Source: Chitinophagales bacterium (GTDB taxonomy: Bacteria > Bacteroidota > Bacteroidia > Chitinophagales > CAIOSU01). Taken from it: 64,000 nt of DNA. Position 1 is the stretch's first letter. Every line of letters starts with the position of its first letter. The DNA is taken from positions 1 through 64,000 of the forward strand of contig JAGYJT010000001.1 in NCBI GenBank assembly GCA_018401955.1. The letters run 5' to 3'. A program made the position numbers and the translations under genes. The notes under the pieces were generated by a model that was not told where the DNA came from, ran no database searches, and saw only the letters and a program-made list of their open reading frames with translations. Shown here piece after piece: positions 41,880 through 51,217 of this stretch.

Positions 41880-42629
41880 TTACTTCAACCCCTTGTACAT
41901 GGCAAAATTTGCCAAACCGATGCGCTGTAAAAAATGCTTAAAGCTAACCCCCAATACACCCAAACCATAAATGGTACTTCGGCGAAGGTTAATAGAGCTT
42001 GCCTCGGCAAAATACTTAGTAGGGCAAGTTACCTCGCCAATACCAAAACCTGCATAAATAATTTGTGAAAGCATTTGATTATCAAACACAAAATCATCTG
42101 AATTTATCTCCAAATCAAGCTTTAGCAGCACTTCTTTGCTAAATGCCCTGTAGCCTGTATGATACTCTGATAACTTTTGGCCGGTAAGCACGTTCTCGGT
42201 AAACGTAAGCAAGCGGTTGGCTATATACTTATATAGTGGCATGCCACCTTTTAGCGCGCCATTGCCCAATATGCGCGAACCCAATACTACTGGGTACAAA
42301 TCGTTGGCAATAATGCTAGCCATTGCTGGGATGAGCAAGGGTGTGTATTGGTAATCGGGGTGAACCATGATGACAATGTCGGCACCCAACTCCAAAGCAG
42401 TTTTGTAGCAGGTTTTTTGGTTACCACCATAGCCACGGTTGTTTTCGTGGCGCACTACATGCTTAATACCAAGTTGGCGGGCTAAATCTGATGTGGCATC
42501 CGTGCTGTGGTCATCAACCAACACCACATCATCCACTATATCCATCGGTATTTCGCGATAGGTTTTTTCCAGAGTTAACTCCGCATTATAAGCTGGTAAT
42601 ACTACTATTACCTTTTTACCGTTTATCAT
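41880..42629 (-). CDS. Family 2 glycosyltransferase (polyprenyl-phosphate type)
   Basis: 249 residues, GT-A fold with VVLPAYNAELTLEKTY, the nucleotide Asp in VLVDDHSTDAT and the metal motif region HPDYQY. The C-terminal part lacks the two-helix membrane anchor of some polyprenyl-phosphate sugar synthases. Closest in pattern to dolichyl-phosphate mannose/glucose synthase-like enzymes that charge undecaprenyl phosphate. Substrate not predictable. Confidence 0.9.
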   Translation of the reverse strand: MINGKKVIVVLPAYNAELTLEKTYREIPMDIVDDVVLVDDHSTDATSDLARQLGIKHVVRHENNRGYGGNQKTCYKTALELGADIVIMVHPDYQYTPLLIPAMASIIANDLYPVVLGSRILGNGALKGGMPLYKYIANRLLTFTENVLTGQKLSEYHTGYRAFSKEVLLKLDLEINSDDFVFDNQMLSQIIYAGFGIGEVTCPTKYFAEASSINLRRSTIYGLGVLGVSFKHFLQRIGLANFAMYKGLK

Positions 42630-42651
42630 AGTAGGGCAAAAATAATAAATA

Positions 42652-42738
42652 GTTACGGGTTGCGAGTTTTGAGTTTCGAGTTATTGAAAAAAGTCCATTT
42701 AATAAAAAACCACCAACCCGTAACCCGCAACCCGCAAC
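42652..42738. repeat. Facing 7-nt arrays (GTTRCGG / CCGYAAC)
   Basis: The left arm has GTTACGG, GTTGCGA, GTTTTGA, GTTTCGA, GTTATTG (42652-42686). A 24-nt spacer follows, then the right arm CACCAAC, CCGTAAC, CCGCAAC, CCGCAAC (42711-42738). The arms are complementary in unit consensus and could fold into a hairpin. The same unit family occurs at 5620. It lies in the divergent gap between the glycosyltransferase and asparaginase-like genes. Confidence 0.8.
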
Positions 42739-42745
42739 TAAAAGC

Positions 42746-42753
42746 TAACTTTG
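42746..42753 (+). promoter_or_regulatory. -7 element of the asparaginase-transglutaminase promoter
   Basis: TAACTTTG matches TAnnTTTG, 26 nt before the ATG. The -33 region is occupied by the right heptamer arm at 42711-42738, and no TTG is present there. Confidence 0.5.
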
Positions 42754-42778
42754 CACCCACAAAACAACCACAACACCT

Positions 42779-43282
42779 ATGCCTATTAATGTTTTTGTTA
42801 CCGGCGGTACGTTTGATAAGGAGTACGATATTATCAATGGTCGTTTGTTTTTTAAGGATACCCACTTACCTGAAATTATCAAATTGGGGCGCTGCACGCT
42901 GGATGTTAATATACGCACGCTGATGATGATTGATAGCTTAGAAATGACCGAAGAAGACCGTGAGCTGATAGTAAAGCATTGCAAGCGCTGCGCTGACGAC
43001 CAAATAGTGATAACCCATGGCACCGATACCATGGTAGATACTGCTAAAACCTTGGCCGCCGCAAATATTGCTAAAACCATTGTACTTACCGGTGCTATGA
43101 TACCATACAAGTTTGGCAGCAGCGATGGCCTTTTTAACCTAGGTAGCACTTTAGCCTTTGTGCAGGTGTTGCCACATGGCGTATACCTTGCCATGAACGG
43201 TAAGTTTTATACAGCCGATAACGTGCGCAAAAACAAGCGCACCGGGTATTTTGAAGAAATAAACGACCCAACTAAAGCTTGA
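42779..43282 (+). CDS. Asparaginase N-terminal-domain protein (short form)
   Basis: 167 residues, only the N-terminal domain of L-asparaginase: VTGGTFDKEYD with the nucleophilic Thr, ITHGTDTMVDTAKTLA with the second Thr, and VLTGAMIPYKFGSSD with the Lys position. Full enzymes are about 330 residues with a second domain that closes the active site. The frame is intact and the next gene follows 9 nt later, so the shortness is not a frameshift. Similar stand-alone domains exist; the activity is uncertain. Confidence 0.87.
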   Translation: MPINVFVTGGTFDKEYDIINGRLFFKDTHLPEIIKLGRCTLDVNIRTLMMIDSLEMTEEDRELIVKHCKRCADDQIVITHGTDTMVDTAKTLAAANIAKTIVLTGAMIPYKFGSSDGLFNLGSTLAFVQVLPHGVYLAMNGKFYTADNVRKNKRTGYFEEINDPTKA

Positions 43283-43291
43283 TAACCACTA

Positions 43292-43957
43292 ATGGAAGAC
43301 TTTAGTAAATATTTAGCACCCACTGAGTTTGTTGATAGCGACAACCCAACTATTGTAGCCTTTGCGTACAAGTCGGTAGGTACCAGCACCGCCCCTATTG
43401 AGCAGGCCGTAAAGCTTTACTATGCCGTGCGCGACCATTTCCCATACAACCCTTATGAGGTAGACCTAAGCAAGCATGGCCTAAAAGCCAGCACAGCCCT
43501 GGCCCGAGGCTATGGCTATTGTGTGGAGAAAGCCAACATTATGGCTGCTTGCGCTAGGGTATTGGGTATTCCTAGCCGGTTTGGCTTCGCCGATGTGCGC
43601 AACCACGTGGGTACTGGTAAGTTAATGGAGGTTTTAAAATCAGACGTGATGGCGCTGCATGGTTACGTGGAGCTTTACTTAAACGAAAAATGGGTAAAAG
43701 CAACTCCCGCCTTTAACAAAGCGCTTTGCGAAAAACTAAATGTGGCTCCGCTGGAGTTTAACGGAAAAGACGATTCTATTTTCCAAGAAAACGATGGCGA
43801 TGGTGGCAGATTTATGGAATACGTTTACGACCATGGTACCTATGCCGACCTACCGCGCGAATATATGATACAAGTGCTGCGCAACCATTACCCACACTTG
43901 TTTCCTGAAAATGCCGATGCTGCTGCAGCCGCAGGTATGGCAGTGTTTAAAATGTAG
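43292..43957 (+). CDS. Transglutaminase-like cysteine peptidase-fold protein
   Basis: 221 residues. Transglutaminase core with the Cys in RGYGYCVEKANIMAACARVLGIPSRFGFADV and the His in LHGYVELYLNEKWVKATPAFN; the usual Asp after the His is replaced in the KATPAFN stretch, though another residue may serve. No signal peptide, so cytoplasmic. Cotranscribed with the short asparaginase-like gene (9 nt gap), which hints at a shared amide or peptide substrate; that link is inference. Confidence 0.88.
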   Translation: MEDFSKYLAPTEFVDSDNPTIVAFAYKSVGTSTAPIEQAVKLYYAVRDHFPYNPYEVDLSKHGLKASTALARGYGYCVEKANIMAACARVLGIPSRFGFADVRNHVGTGKLMEVLKSDVMALHGYVELYLNEKWVKATPAFNKALCEKLNVAPLEFNGKDDSIFQENDGDGGRFMEYVYDHGTYADLPREYMIQVLRNHYPHLFPENADAAAAAGMAVFKM

Positions 43958-44114
43958 GATTACAACAAGATTCTTTTATATGGTGCTTTATATTAAGTAC
44001 CCTACCCTATTTATTACACAAACTGTTGGTCGATTGTGCAAAACCGTAACCCGAATGTTAGCGGAATTCTACCTAATTTCACCACTCGAAATTTAAGTGT
44101 TGAATATTCAAATT

Positions 44115-46397
44115 ATGACCTTACGCATTTGGGCAATTTTTTTGCTAATTACCACCCTCGGCACAACAGTAATAGCGCAAGACAATGGTACCGTGCGCGG
44201 TACTGTATTCGATAAAGAAAATGGTGAGCCCATGATTTTCACCAATGTGTTTATCAAAGGCACTACTCGCGGCAGCACTACTGATATCAACGGTTTTTAT
44301 GCCATACCAAACGTACCCCTAGGTTCTTATACCTTGGTAAGCACCACTATTGGTTACGATACCATGGAGGTACAGATTAATATCTCAAAAAATGGGCAAA
44401 TTATTAGCCAAAACCTATACATATCCCCTCGCGATATAAAATTGGATATAGTGAGCATTTCTGCTGAACGGCAGAAAAAACAAACAGAAGTTGAAGTATC
44501 TCAGGTGCGGGTAACCACCAAAGAGATTAGCCAAATACCATCAGTTGGCGGCGAGCCAGATATTGCCCAATATCTGCAAATTATGCCAGGGGTAATTTTT
44601 ACAGGCGACCAAGGTGGGCAGCTATACATACGAGGTGGCTCACCAATACAAACTAGGGTGCTGCTCGATGGCTTGCTTATCTATAACCCTTTCCACTCTA
44701 TCGGTTTGTTCTCGGTATTTGAGACTGACATTGTGCGTAATATCGACATTAGCACTGGTGGTTTTAGCGCTGAGCATGGTGGCAGGCTTTCGGCTGTAAT
44801 GGATGTGAGGATGCAAGACGGTAACAAAAAACGTATTGCAGGTAAGTTTGGCATCAGCCCTTTTTTATCCAAGTTTATACTAGAAGGCCCGCTGGTAAAG
44901 CAAAAAGACAATGGCAGTAGCTTAACCTTTGTATTATCTGGCAGGTACTCATACTTGGATAGAACATCTAAAGTACTGTACCCATATGTGGAGGGCGATA
45001 ACGGCATTCCATTTTCGTTTGGCGACTTTTATGGTAAGCTTGCCTATAACGGTGGCAATGGCTCAAAAATAACGTTGTTCGGTTTCAATTTTAACGATGT
45101 AGCCAACTTTCAAGGCGTAGCCAAATACAAATGGAACTCGTTTGGCATGGGTACCAATTTTGTGTTGGTGCCAGGCGGCTCTAACTTATTGATGAATGGT
45201 ACTATAGGCTACACTAATTACAAAATTGCACTTCAAGAAGCTGACGACCGCCCGCGTGAGAGCGAAATTGGTGGTCTTAATGTAAACATGAATTTTACAT
45301 ACTTTGTTACCGGTGGCCAATTTGACTACGGGATAAATGTAAACTCCTTTAGAACCGATTATAGATTTTTTAACAGCACCGGTACTATCAGTAGCGAAAC
45401 ACAAAACACCACCGAGCTTGGCCTTTATTTCAAGTTCCGTAAGGTTATTGCCAAAAAATTGATTTTAGACCCTAGTATCCGTTTTGATTATTACGCATCG
45501 CTAGCCAATATTTCCGTTGAGCCGCGTTTAGGTATTAAATATAATGTGCACAATAGTTTCCGCCTAAAAGCTGCGGGTGGATTGTACTCTCAAAACTTGA
45601 TAAGTAGCCGCTCTGACAGAGATGTTGTTGACTTATTCAACGGTTTCCTTTCTGGTACCGACCAGACACTAACGCGACCTGATGGCTCAGAGGCCAACCA
45701 CAAGCTACAAAAGGCTTGGCACGCTATTGCCGGCTTTGAGGCCGACATAACCAATAACCTATCGCTTAACGTTGAAGGATACTACAAATGGTTTACCCAA
45801 TTAATCAGCCTAAACCGCGACAAGCTTTTTGTAAACGACCCCGATTACATGCTTGAAACCGGTAAAGCCTATGGTGTAGATGTAATGCTTAAGTTTCAAA
45901 ACAGAAACTGGTTGCTTTATGGTGCCTACTCACTGTCGTGGGTTACCCGCTTTGATGGTGAGCAAACCTACTACCCTTTTTACGATCGTAGGCACAATGC
46001 CAATTTTGTAGCATCATATACATTTGGTAAAACCCTTACTTGGCAAGCCAGCATACGCTACAACATTGGTTCGGGCTTTCCTTTCACACGCACGCAAGCA
46101 TTTTTTGAGCAGGTTGACTTTAGCAATGGCGTAAACACCAACTACACACAAAGCAATGGCGATTTGGGTGTAATATATGAAGAAGACTTAAATGCAGGCC
46201 GTTTGCCAGCCTACCATAGGTTGGATGCCTCCATCCAAAAAGAATTTGCATTGGGTACCAATACCTTGCTCAAAGTATCTGCAAGTGTTACCAATGCTTA
46301 CAACCGTGAAAATATTTTCTATTTCGACAGAGTAAGATACACACGCATAAACCAACTACCTATACTACCTAGCCTTGCTTTGTCGTTATCTTTCTGA
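44115..46397 (+). CDS. TonB-dependent receptor with carboxypeptidase-regulatory-like domain
   Basis: The track begins at GTG 44097; the ATG at 44115 gives a signal peptide (LLITTLGTTVIAQ). A CarboxypepD_reg domain (about 25-105; GTVFDKENGEPMIFTNVFIKGTTRGSTTDINGFY) precedes the plug (LQIMPGVIFTGDQGGQLYIRGGSPIQTRVLLDG) and a beta barrel ending LALSLSF. Length 760 is normal. No SusD partner follows; instead a TPR protein and a second barrel do. Ligand unknown. Confidence 0.92.
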   Translation: MTLRIWAIFLLITTLGTTVIAQDNGTVRGTVFDKENGEPMIFTNVFIKGTTRGSTTDINGFYAIPNVPLGSYTLVSTTIGYDTMEVQINISKNGQIISQNLYISPRDIKLDIVSISAERQKKQTEVEVSQVRVTTKEISQIPSVGGEPDIAQYLQIMPGVIFTGDQGGQLYIRGGSPIQTRVLLDGLLIYNPFHSIGLFSVFETDIVRNIDISTGGFSAEHGGRLSAVMDVRMQDGNKKRIAGKFGISPFLSKFILEGPLVKQKDNGSSLTFVLSGRYSYLDRTSKVLYPYVEGDNGIPFSFGDFYGKLAYNGGNGSKITLFGFNFNDVANFQGVAKYKWNSFGMGTNFVLVPGGSNLLMNGTIGYTNYKIALQEADDRPRESEIGGLNVNMNFTYFVTGGQFDYGINVNSFRTDYRFFNSTGTISSETQNTTELGLYFKFRKVIAKKLILDPSIRFDYYASLANISVEPRLGIKYNVHNSFRLKAAGGLYSQNLISSRSDRDVVDLFNGFLSGTDQTLTRPDGSEANHKLQKAWHAIAGFEADITNNLSLNVEGYYKWFTQLISLNRDKLFVNDPDYMLETGKAYGVDVMLKFQNRNWLLYGAYSLSWVTRFDGEQTYYPFYDRRHNANFVASYTFGKTLTWQASIRYNIGSGFPFTRTQAFFEQVDFSNGVNTNYTQSNGDLGVIYEEDLNAGRLPAYHRLDASIQKEFALGTNTLLKVSASVTNAYNRENIFYFDRVRYTRINQLPILPSLALSLSF

Positions 46398-46421
46398 CCT
46401 AACTAAATGGAGGCTGCCGTA

Positions 46422-49400
46422 ATGAGAGTCCTATTAATACTATCCGTGTTGGGCATACTATCTGCCCCAAATATTTGCAAGGCCCAGCAAACTACCGTTT
46501 TTAAAGACCCTTGGGCCATTTACAACGAGGCGATTCAATTCTTCGATCAGCAGAATTACGAATCGGCACAGCGCTTGTTCCGCGATTACAACAATTTTAA
46601 GGTAACGGCTTATGACGTGCCCAATGGTACCGCCCGCAGCCATGCCCAGTTTATGATTGCGCTTTGTGCCGTTGAGCTTTTTCAACCCGATGCGGAAAAG
46701 TTACTGCTTGATTTTATATACAGTACCCCATACGAGAATCCCGATAAGCGAATGGCTTATTACCACTTGGGTCGTTATTACTTTAGGGAGCGCAATTATA
46801 AGGATGCCATTGAGTATTTCAAAAAAATTGACACAGGCGATTTGAGCCGTGCCGAAATGGACGAGTACCGCTTTATGATGGCCTATGCTTACTTTTTCAA
46901 TAAAGATTTTGAGAAAGCATATCCCTTGTTTAAGCAAACCAAGAACGTAAACAACAAGTACTTTTACGCGAGCAACTACTACCACGGCTATATTGCTTTT
47001 ACCAAAGGCGATGTAGACCAAGCGCTGGAAAGCTTTGAAAAAATAAAGGATAGTAAAACTTACGAAAAAATCATCCCATTTTATATTGCTCAAATACGTT
47101 TCAAAAAGGGACAATATAAAGAGGTGGTGCAATACCTAACCCCAATAATTGGCGATGAAAAACTAAGTAATCATGCAGAGCTTAACCTTACCCTAGGGCA
47201 AAGCCACTTTGAGCAAGAAAACTACCCCAATGCCATTAAGTATATGGAGGTATATGCTGAAAAAACAAGAAGCCTTCAAAAAAGTGAGTTGTACCAATTG
47301 GGCTATGCTTATTATCAAACTGGCGACTGCAAAAATGCCATAACCAACCTTACACAGCTTGCCGACCTAAAAGATACGGTTGGCCAAAATGCTCTTTATC
47401 TGTTAGGAGATTGCTACCTTAAATCTGGCAACAAACTCAATGCCCGTAGTGCTTTCCAAAAAGCAGGCTCGTTTGATTTTGATCCTGTAATTACCGAGAA
47501 CTCGCGCTTTAATTATGGTAAGCTTAGCTATGAGGCTGGGCTTGATAACGAAGCGGTGGTAGCGCTCGAAGGATTTATCAAAGAATACCCAAAATCAAAA
47601 TATGGTAACGAAGCTAAATCGCTGCTATCCATTTTATTGGTTTCATCAAGTGATTATGAGAAGGCCTTAAAAATTATAGAGGGCATAGCTGACAAATCAC
47701 CGCAGGTAAAGAAGGCATATCAAGTGGTTGCCTTCAACCGTGGGGTACAGCTATATAACCAGCTGCAATACGATGCAGCGCTAGAGCACTTTGACGTTTC
47801 GCTACAAAACCCCATTATACCTAAGTTTAAGGCAATGGCATACTACTGGAAAGGTGAGGCCTATTTTGCCAAAGGCGAATATCAAAAATCGGGATGGCAA
47901 TATGCCAACTTCAACGGCATTGCGGGCGTATCTGATATTGAAAACCAGGAGTGGTACACCATTAATGGTAACTACGGCTTAGGCTATGCTTTCCTTAAGC
48001 AAGAGCGTTACCGCGATGCTACCCTATACTTTGAAAAAGCCATTACCGACGCTCGAAAAAGCAAAAACAACGAAATACAGAAACGCATACTGCCCGATGC
48101 CATTTTGCGCAATGGCGATAGCTACTACCTGGTAAAAGACTATACCAAAGCCCTTGGCAACTACGATGAGATATACAGCACAGGTGCTAATGGTAAAGAT
48201 TATGCTATGTTTCAAAAAGGCATGATACAAGGCTTGCTTGGCAATAACGATGGTAAAATAAACTCATTATTGGAGTTGCAGAAACAATTTCCTAACTCAT
48301 TGTATGCTGATGATGCTTTGTTTGAAGCGGCCAATACCAGTTTTGAGCAGCAGAAAAACGCTACAGCTATTACCTACTATCAAAAACTGCAAAAGGAGTA
48401 CCCCAATACACAATATAAAGTAGAGAGCTACTTAAAGCTGGGCTTGATTTACTTTAACGAAAAAAACTACAACAAATCGGTAGCTAGCTACGAGAAGGTA
48501 TTGGAGCTGGCCCCAAATACCAACAAAGCCAAAGAGGCCTTTGCCGGCATACAAGAAGTTGCTATTGCCACGGGCGATAAAAGCATTGTACTCAATACCA
48601 TGAAAAAATACAACGTGCATGTTGATGAGGCCGATGAACTGAACTACCGTATTGCCGAAAACCAATTTATCAACAAAAACTATGCGCAGGCCATCAAGCT
48701 ATTCAATGAATATTTAATCGGTTTTTCTAAAGGTGCATATGCCCTTAACGCACATTACTACCGTGGTGATAGCTACATAGAAACCGATAAGTATCTTGAG
48801 GCATTGCCCGATTATGAAGCGGTAATAGATATGGCGCCCAACCACTTTATGGAGCCTGCCTTAGCCAAAGCATCATGGATAGCATTTTATAAAGCTAAAG
48901 ACTATGAGCGCTCGTATAAACTATACAAGTTGCTGCTTGAAAACACACAGGATAAGGATAACGTTTTTGCGGCCAACTTAGGCTTGATGCGAAGCACTTT
49001 TACCCTCAATAAGTACAGTGAAACTGAGAGCTACGCCAATTTTATCATTAACTCAACCCAAGCCAGCCCACAAGAAGTGTTTGAGGCCAATTATTATGTA
49101 GGCAAGGTAGCCTTTGCCAATAAAGATTATGTAAAAGCCGAAACGCAGTTTAAGAAAATTGAAGCAACCGATAACCTTGAAGGTACCGATGCTAAGTATC
49201 TACTTGCTAAAATATTGTACCTAAACAATAGCTACGATAAGAGTATTGACAAGGCCTATGAGGTGATAAACAAACGCGGTGGCTATCATGAAATCGTAAT
49301 TAAAAGCTACCTGTTGTTGGCTGACAATTACTTTAAGAAGGGTAACAACTTTCAAGCAAAGGCAACCCTACAGAGTATAATTGACAACTACGCGCCTGAA

Positions 49401-49547
49401 GACGAATACAAAGAAGAGGCACGTACCAAATTGCAAATGATAATTGATGCTGAGGCAGGTACCAACAAGTTGGCACCTGATACTGAGGATGATGGCGGAC
49501 CATTAGAACCCGACCCATCAGGAACTATTGATTTGAACCAACCTTAA
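46422..49547 (+). CDS. Large tetratricopeptide-repeat protein
   Basis: The ATG at 46422 is preferred over 46407 because GGAGG lies 8 nt before it and it gives a clean signal peptide (MRVLLILSVLGILSAPNICKAQ). About 1040 residues of TPR and related helical repeats (YNEAIQFFDQQNYESAQRLF, YYHLGRYYFRERNYKDAIEYF, and many AxxxYxxGxYxxA units). An acidic C-terminal tail (DTEDDGGPLEPDPSG) ends it. Periplasmic scaffold protein; it lies between a TonB receptor and an outer-membrane barrel and is probably cotranscribed with both (spacings 24 nt from the chosen start, and 11 nt). Confidence 0.9.
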   Translation: MRVLLILSVLGILSAPNICKAQQTTVFKDPWAIYNEAIQFFDQQNYESAQRLFRDYNNFKVTAYDVPNGTARSHAQFMIALCAVELFQPDAEKLLLDFIYSTPYENPDKRMAYYHLGRYYFRERNYKDAIEYFKKIDTGDLSRAEMDEYRFMMAYAYFFNKDFEKAYPLFKQTKNVNNKYFYASNYYHGYIAFTKGDVDQALESFEKIKDSKTYEKIIPFYIAQIRFKKGQYKEVVQYLTPIIGDEKLSNHAELNLTLGQSHFEQENYPNAIKYMEVYAEKTRSLQKSELYQLGYAYYQTGDCKNAITNLTQLADLKDTVGQNALYLLGDCYLKSGNKLNARSAFQKAGSFDFDPVITENSRFNYGKLSYEAGLDNEAVVALEGFIKEYPKSKYGNEAKSLLSILLVSSSDYEKALKIIEGIADKSPQVKKAYQVVAFNRGVQLYNQLQYDAALEHFDVSLQNPIIPKFKAMAYYWKGEAYFAKGEYQKSGWQYANFNGIAGVSDIENQEWYTINGNYGLGYAFLKQERYRDATLYFEKAITDARKSKNNEIQKRILPDAILRNGDSYYLVKDYTKALGNYDEIYSTGANGKDYAMFQKGMIQGLLGNNDGKINSLLELQKQFPNSLYADDALFEAANTSFEQQKNATAITYYQKLQKEYPNTQYKVESYLKLGLIYFNEKNYNKSVASYEKVLELAPNTNKAKEAFAGIQEVAIATGDKSIVLNTMKKYNVHVDEADELNYRIAENQFINKNYAQAIKLFNEYLIGFSKGAYALNAHYYRGDSYIETDKYLEALPDYEAVIDMAPNHFMEPALAKASWIAFYKAKDYERSYKLYKLLLENTQDKDNVFAANLGLMRSTFTLNKYSETESYANFIINSTQASPQEVFEANYYVGKVAFANKDYVKAETQFKKIEATDNLEGTDAKYLLAKILYLNNSYDKSIDKAYEVINKRGGYHEIVIKSYLLLADNYFKKGNNFQAKATLQSIIDNYAPEDEYKEEARTKLQMIIDAEAGTNKLAPDTEDDGGPLEPDPSGTIDLNQP

Positions 49548-49558
49548 GTACCTTAACC

Positions 49559-51214
49559 ATGAAGACACTATATAAAAGCATATTAGTTGCCTTAGCTGGG
49601 TTGGTTTTCAATCCGCTAATGGCGCAAACCGGCGGTCCTAAAGACTCTATCGGCTCGCAATCGGTAGTGGTATTTTCTGACCAAACACCTGTGGTAGAAG
49701 ATGCTGACAAGTTGAACTACCCGGCTGAAATACCCGCCTATGAGCGCGAAACAACCGTACCCAAATACGAGGTGCCCAATAGGCAAGTAGCAGTTACCTA
49801 CGAGCCAGTAACCATTCGCCCGATGGGTATATCCAAAGAAAAGCCGCTTGATTTCCCCAGCAGTTTTATAAAACTGGGTTTTGGCACGCAGTTGAGCCCA
49901 TTTTTTGAAGCCATGCACAATGGAAGAAAAATGGTAAAGAACGAAGAGAAAATGAGCTACGGCGTTTACCTTAAGCACCATTCTGCATACGGTAGCAAAT
50001 TAGATTTTCAAGACTTTAGTGAGAACCGTGCCGCACTATTGGGTAGTGTATTTTTAGGTGCCGTGCGCGTTAATGCCAAGCTAGAGTACCGCCGTGATGC
50101 TCGCTTCTATTATGGCTTAAATGCAGCTGACTCTCTAGACCTAAAGAAAAAAGATGTAAGGCAGGTGTTCAATATGTTTAATGCCACCATTGAGTTGCTC
50201 AACACCAAAATCAACAAATCTCATTTTGACCACAGCACTTTGTTAAACTTTTACCACTTTAGCGATAGGTTTGGCCAAAGTGAATTTGGTATTATAGCCT
50301 CTGCAAAGCTTCAAAAGTCGTTTAAAGAGAAGCACTTTGTAGTACTTCGTTTGGATGAGGATTTCACGGGCTTTAAGAGCGATACCTACACCCGTAACCG
50401 AAACCTGTTCATGTTCCGTCCATTTTATGAGTATAATGACCTTACCTGGAAGATAAGCGGTGGCGTTGGTTTTGCTTATGAGGATAAAACATTCCACGTA
50501 TTACCACAATTGGGTTTTGAAAGACCCTTATTTAAAGAGTACTTGGTAATGTACAACGGTTGGAAAATGGAGCTACGCCGCCTAGGCTACCGCGAGCTGG
50601 CTGGCGCTAACCCTTGGATAATGGCCAATAACTTTGAGTTGAAGCATACCCGCTACGAAGAACGATTGATTGGAGGCTTTAAGGGCACAGCGGGCAAGTT
50701 TAGCTATGATGCAAGTGTGCGCCAAATAGTACTGCGCAGGGCACCATTGTTTATTAATGATGCTACCGACCCGAGCAAATTTGATGTGCTATATGCCCGA
50801 GGCCGCCTAAACATTATGAAACCAATGGCCGAGCTTGCTTATCGTGTAAACAGTAACCTCGATTTTACCTTGTTTGGCGAATACAATATGTATGAGGTAG
50901 AGATAGAAGAGCACGCCTGGCACATGCCTCGTTGGTATGCCAGTTTCACTACGCGCTTAAAAGTAGGCGATAAGTTGTTTTTAAATGCAAAGATTTATGC
51001 CATTGATGGGGTATACACCAAGCTAGCTGATGGCAGTGCATTAAAGTTAAAAGGTACCGTAGATATTAACTTGGGTGCTACCTATAAGTTCAACAAAAAC
51101 TTCTCGGCTTTTGCCAACCTCAACAATATTGCATCATTTAAGTACCAACAATATTATCTATATCCGGCCTATGGGTTTAATTGTATGGCGGGGATAATAT
51201 TTACTTATAACTAA
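49559..51214 (+). CDS. Outer-membrane beta-barrel protein (TonB-receptor-like)
   Basis: 551 residues. Signal peptide (ends LMAQ), an N-terminal linker (about 30-100) and then alternating amphipathic strands (YGVYLKHHSAYGSKLDF, FGIIASAKLQKSF, NLDFTLFGEYNMYEVEI) consistent with a barrel; final aromatic strand GIIFTYN. No plug domain or TonB box visible. Bacteroidota often place such a barrel after a TPR protein; partner function likely. Substrate unknown. Confidence 0.82.
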   Translation: MKTLYKSILVALAGLVFNPLMAQTGGPKDSIGSQSVVVFSDQTPVVEDADKLNYPAEIPAYERETTVPKYEVPNRQVAVTYEPVTIRPMGISKEKPLDFPSSFIKLGFGTQLSPFFEAMHNGRKMVKNEEKMSYGVYLKHHSAYGSKLDFQDFSENRAALLGSVFLGAVRVNAKLEYRRDARFYYGLNAADSLDLKKKDVRQVFNMFNATIELLNTKINKSHFDHSTLLNFYHFSDRFGQSEFGIIASAKLQKSFKEKHFVVLRLDEDFTGFKSDTYTRNRNLFMFRPFYEYNDLTWKISGGVGFAYEDKTFHVLPQLGFERPLFKEYLVMYNGWKMELRRLGYRELAGANPWIMANNFELKHTRYEERLIGGFKGTAGKFSYDASVRQIVLRRAPLFINDATDPSKFDVLYARGRLNIMKPMAELAYRVNSNLDFTLFGEYNMYEVEIEEHAWHMPRWYASFTTRLKVGDKLFLNAKIYAIDGVYTKLADGSALKLKGTVDINLGATYKFNKNFSAFANLNNIASFKYQQYYLYPAYGFNCMAGIIFTYN

Positions 51215-51217
51215 GGC

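Noticed and set aside
42779-43282. Frameshifted full-length asparaginase
   Set aside because: The downstream sequence is an intact transglutaminase-like gene with no asparaginase second domain in any frame.
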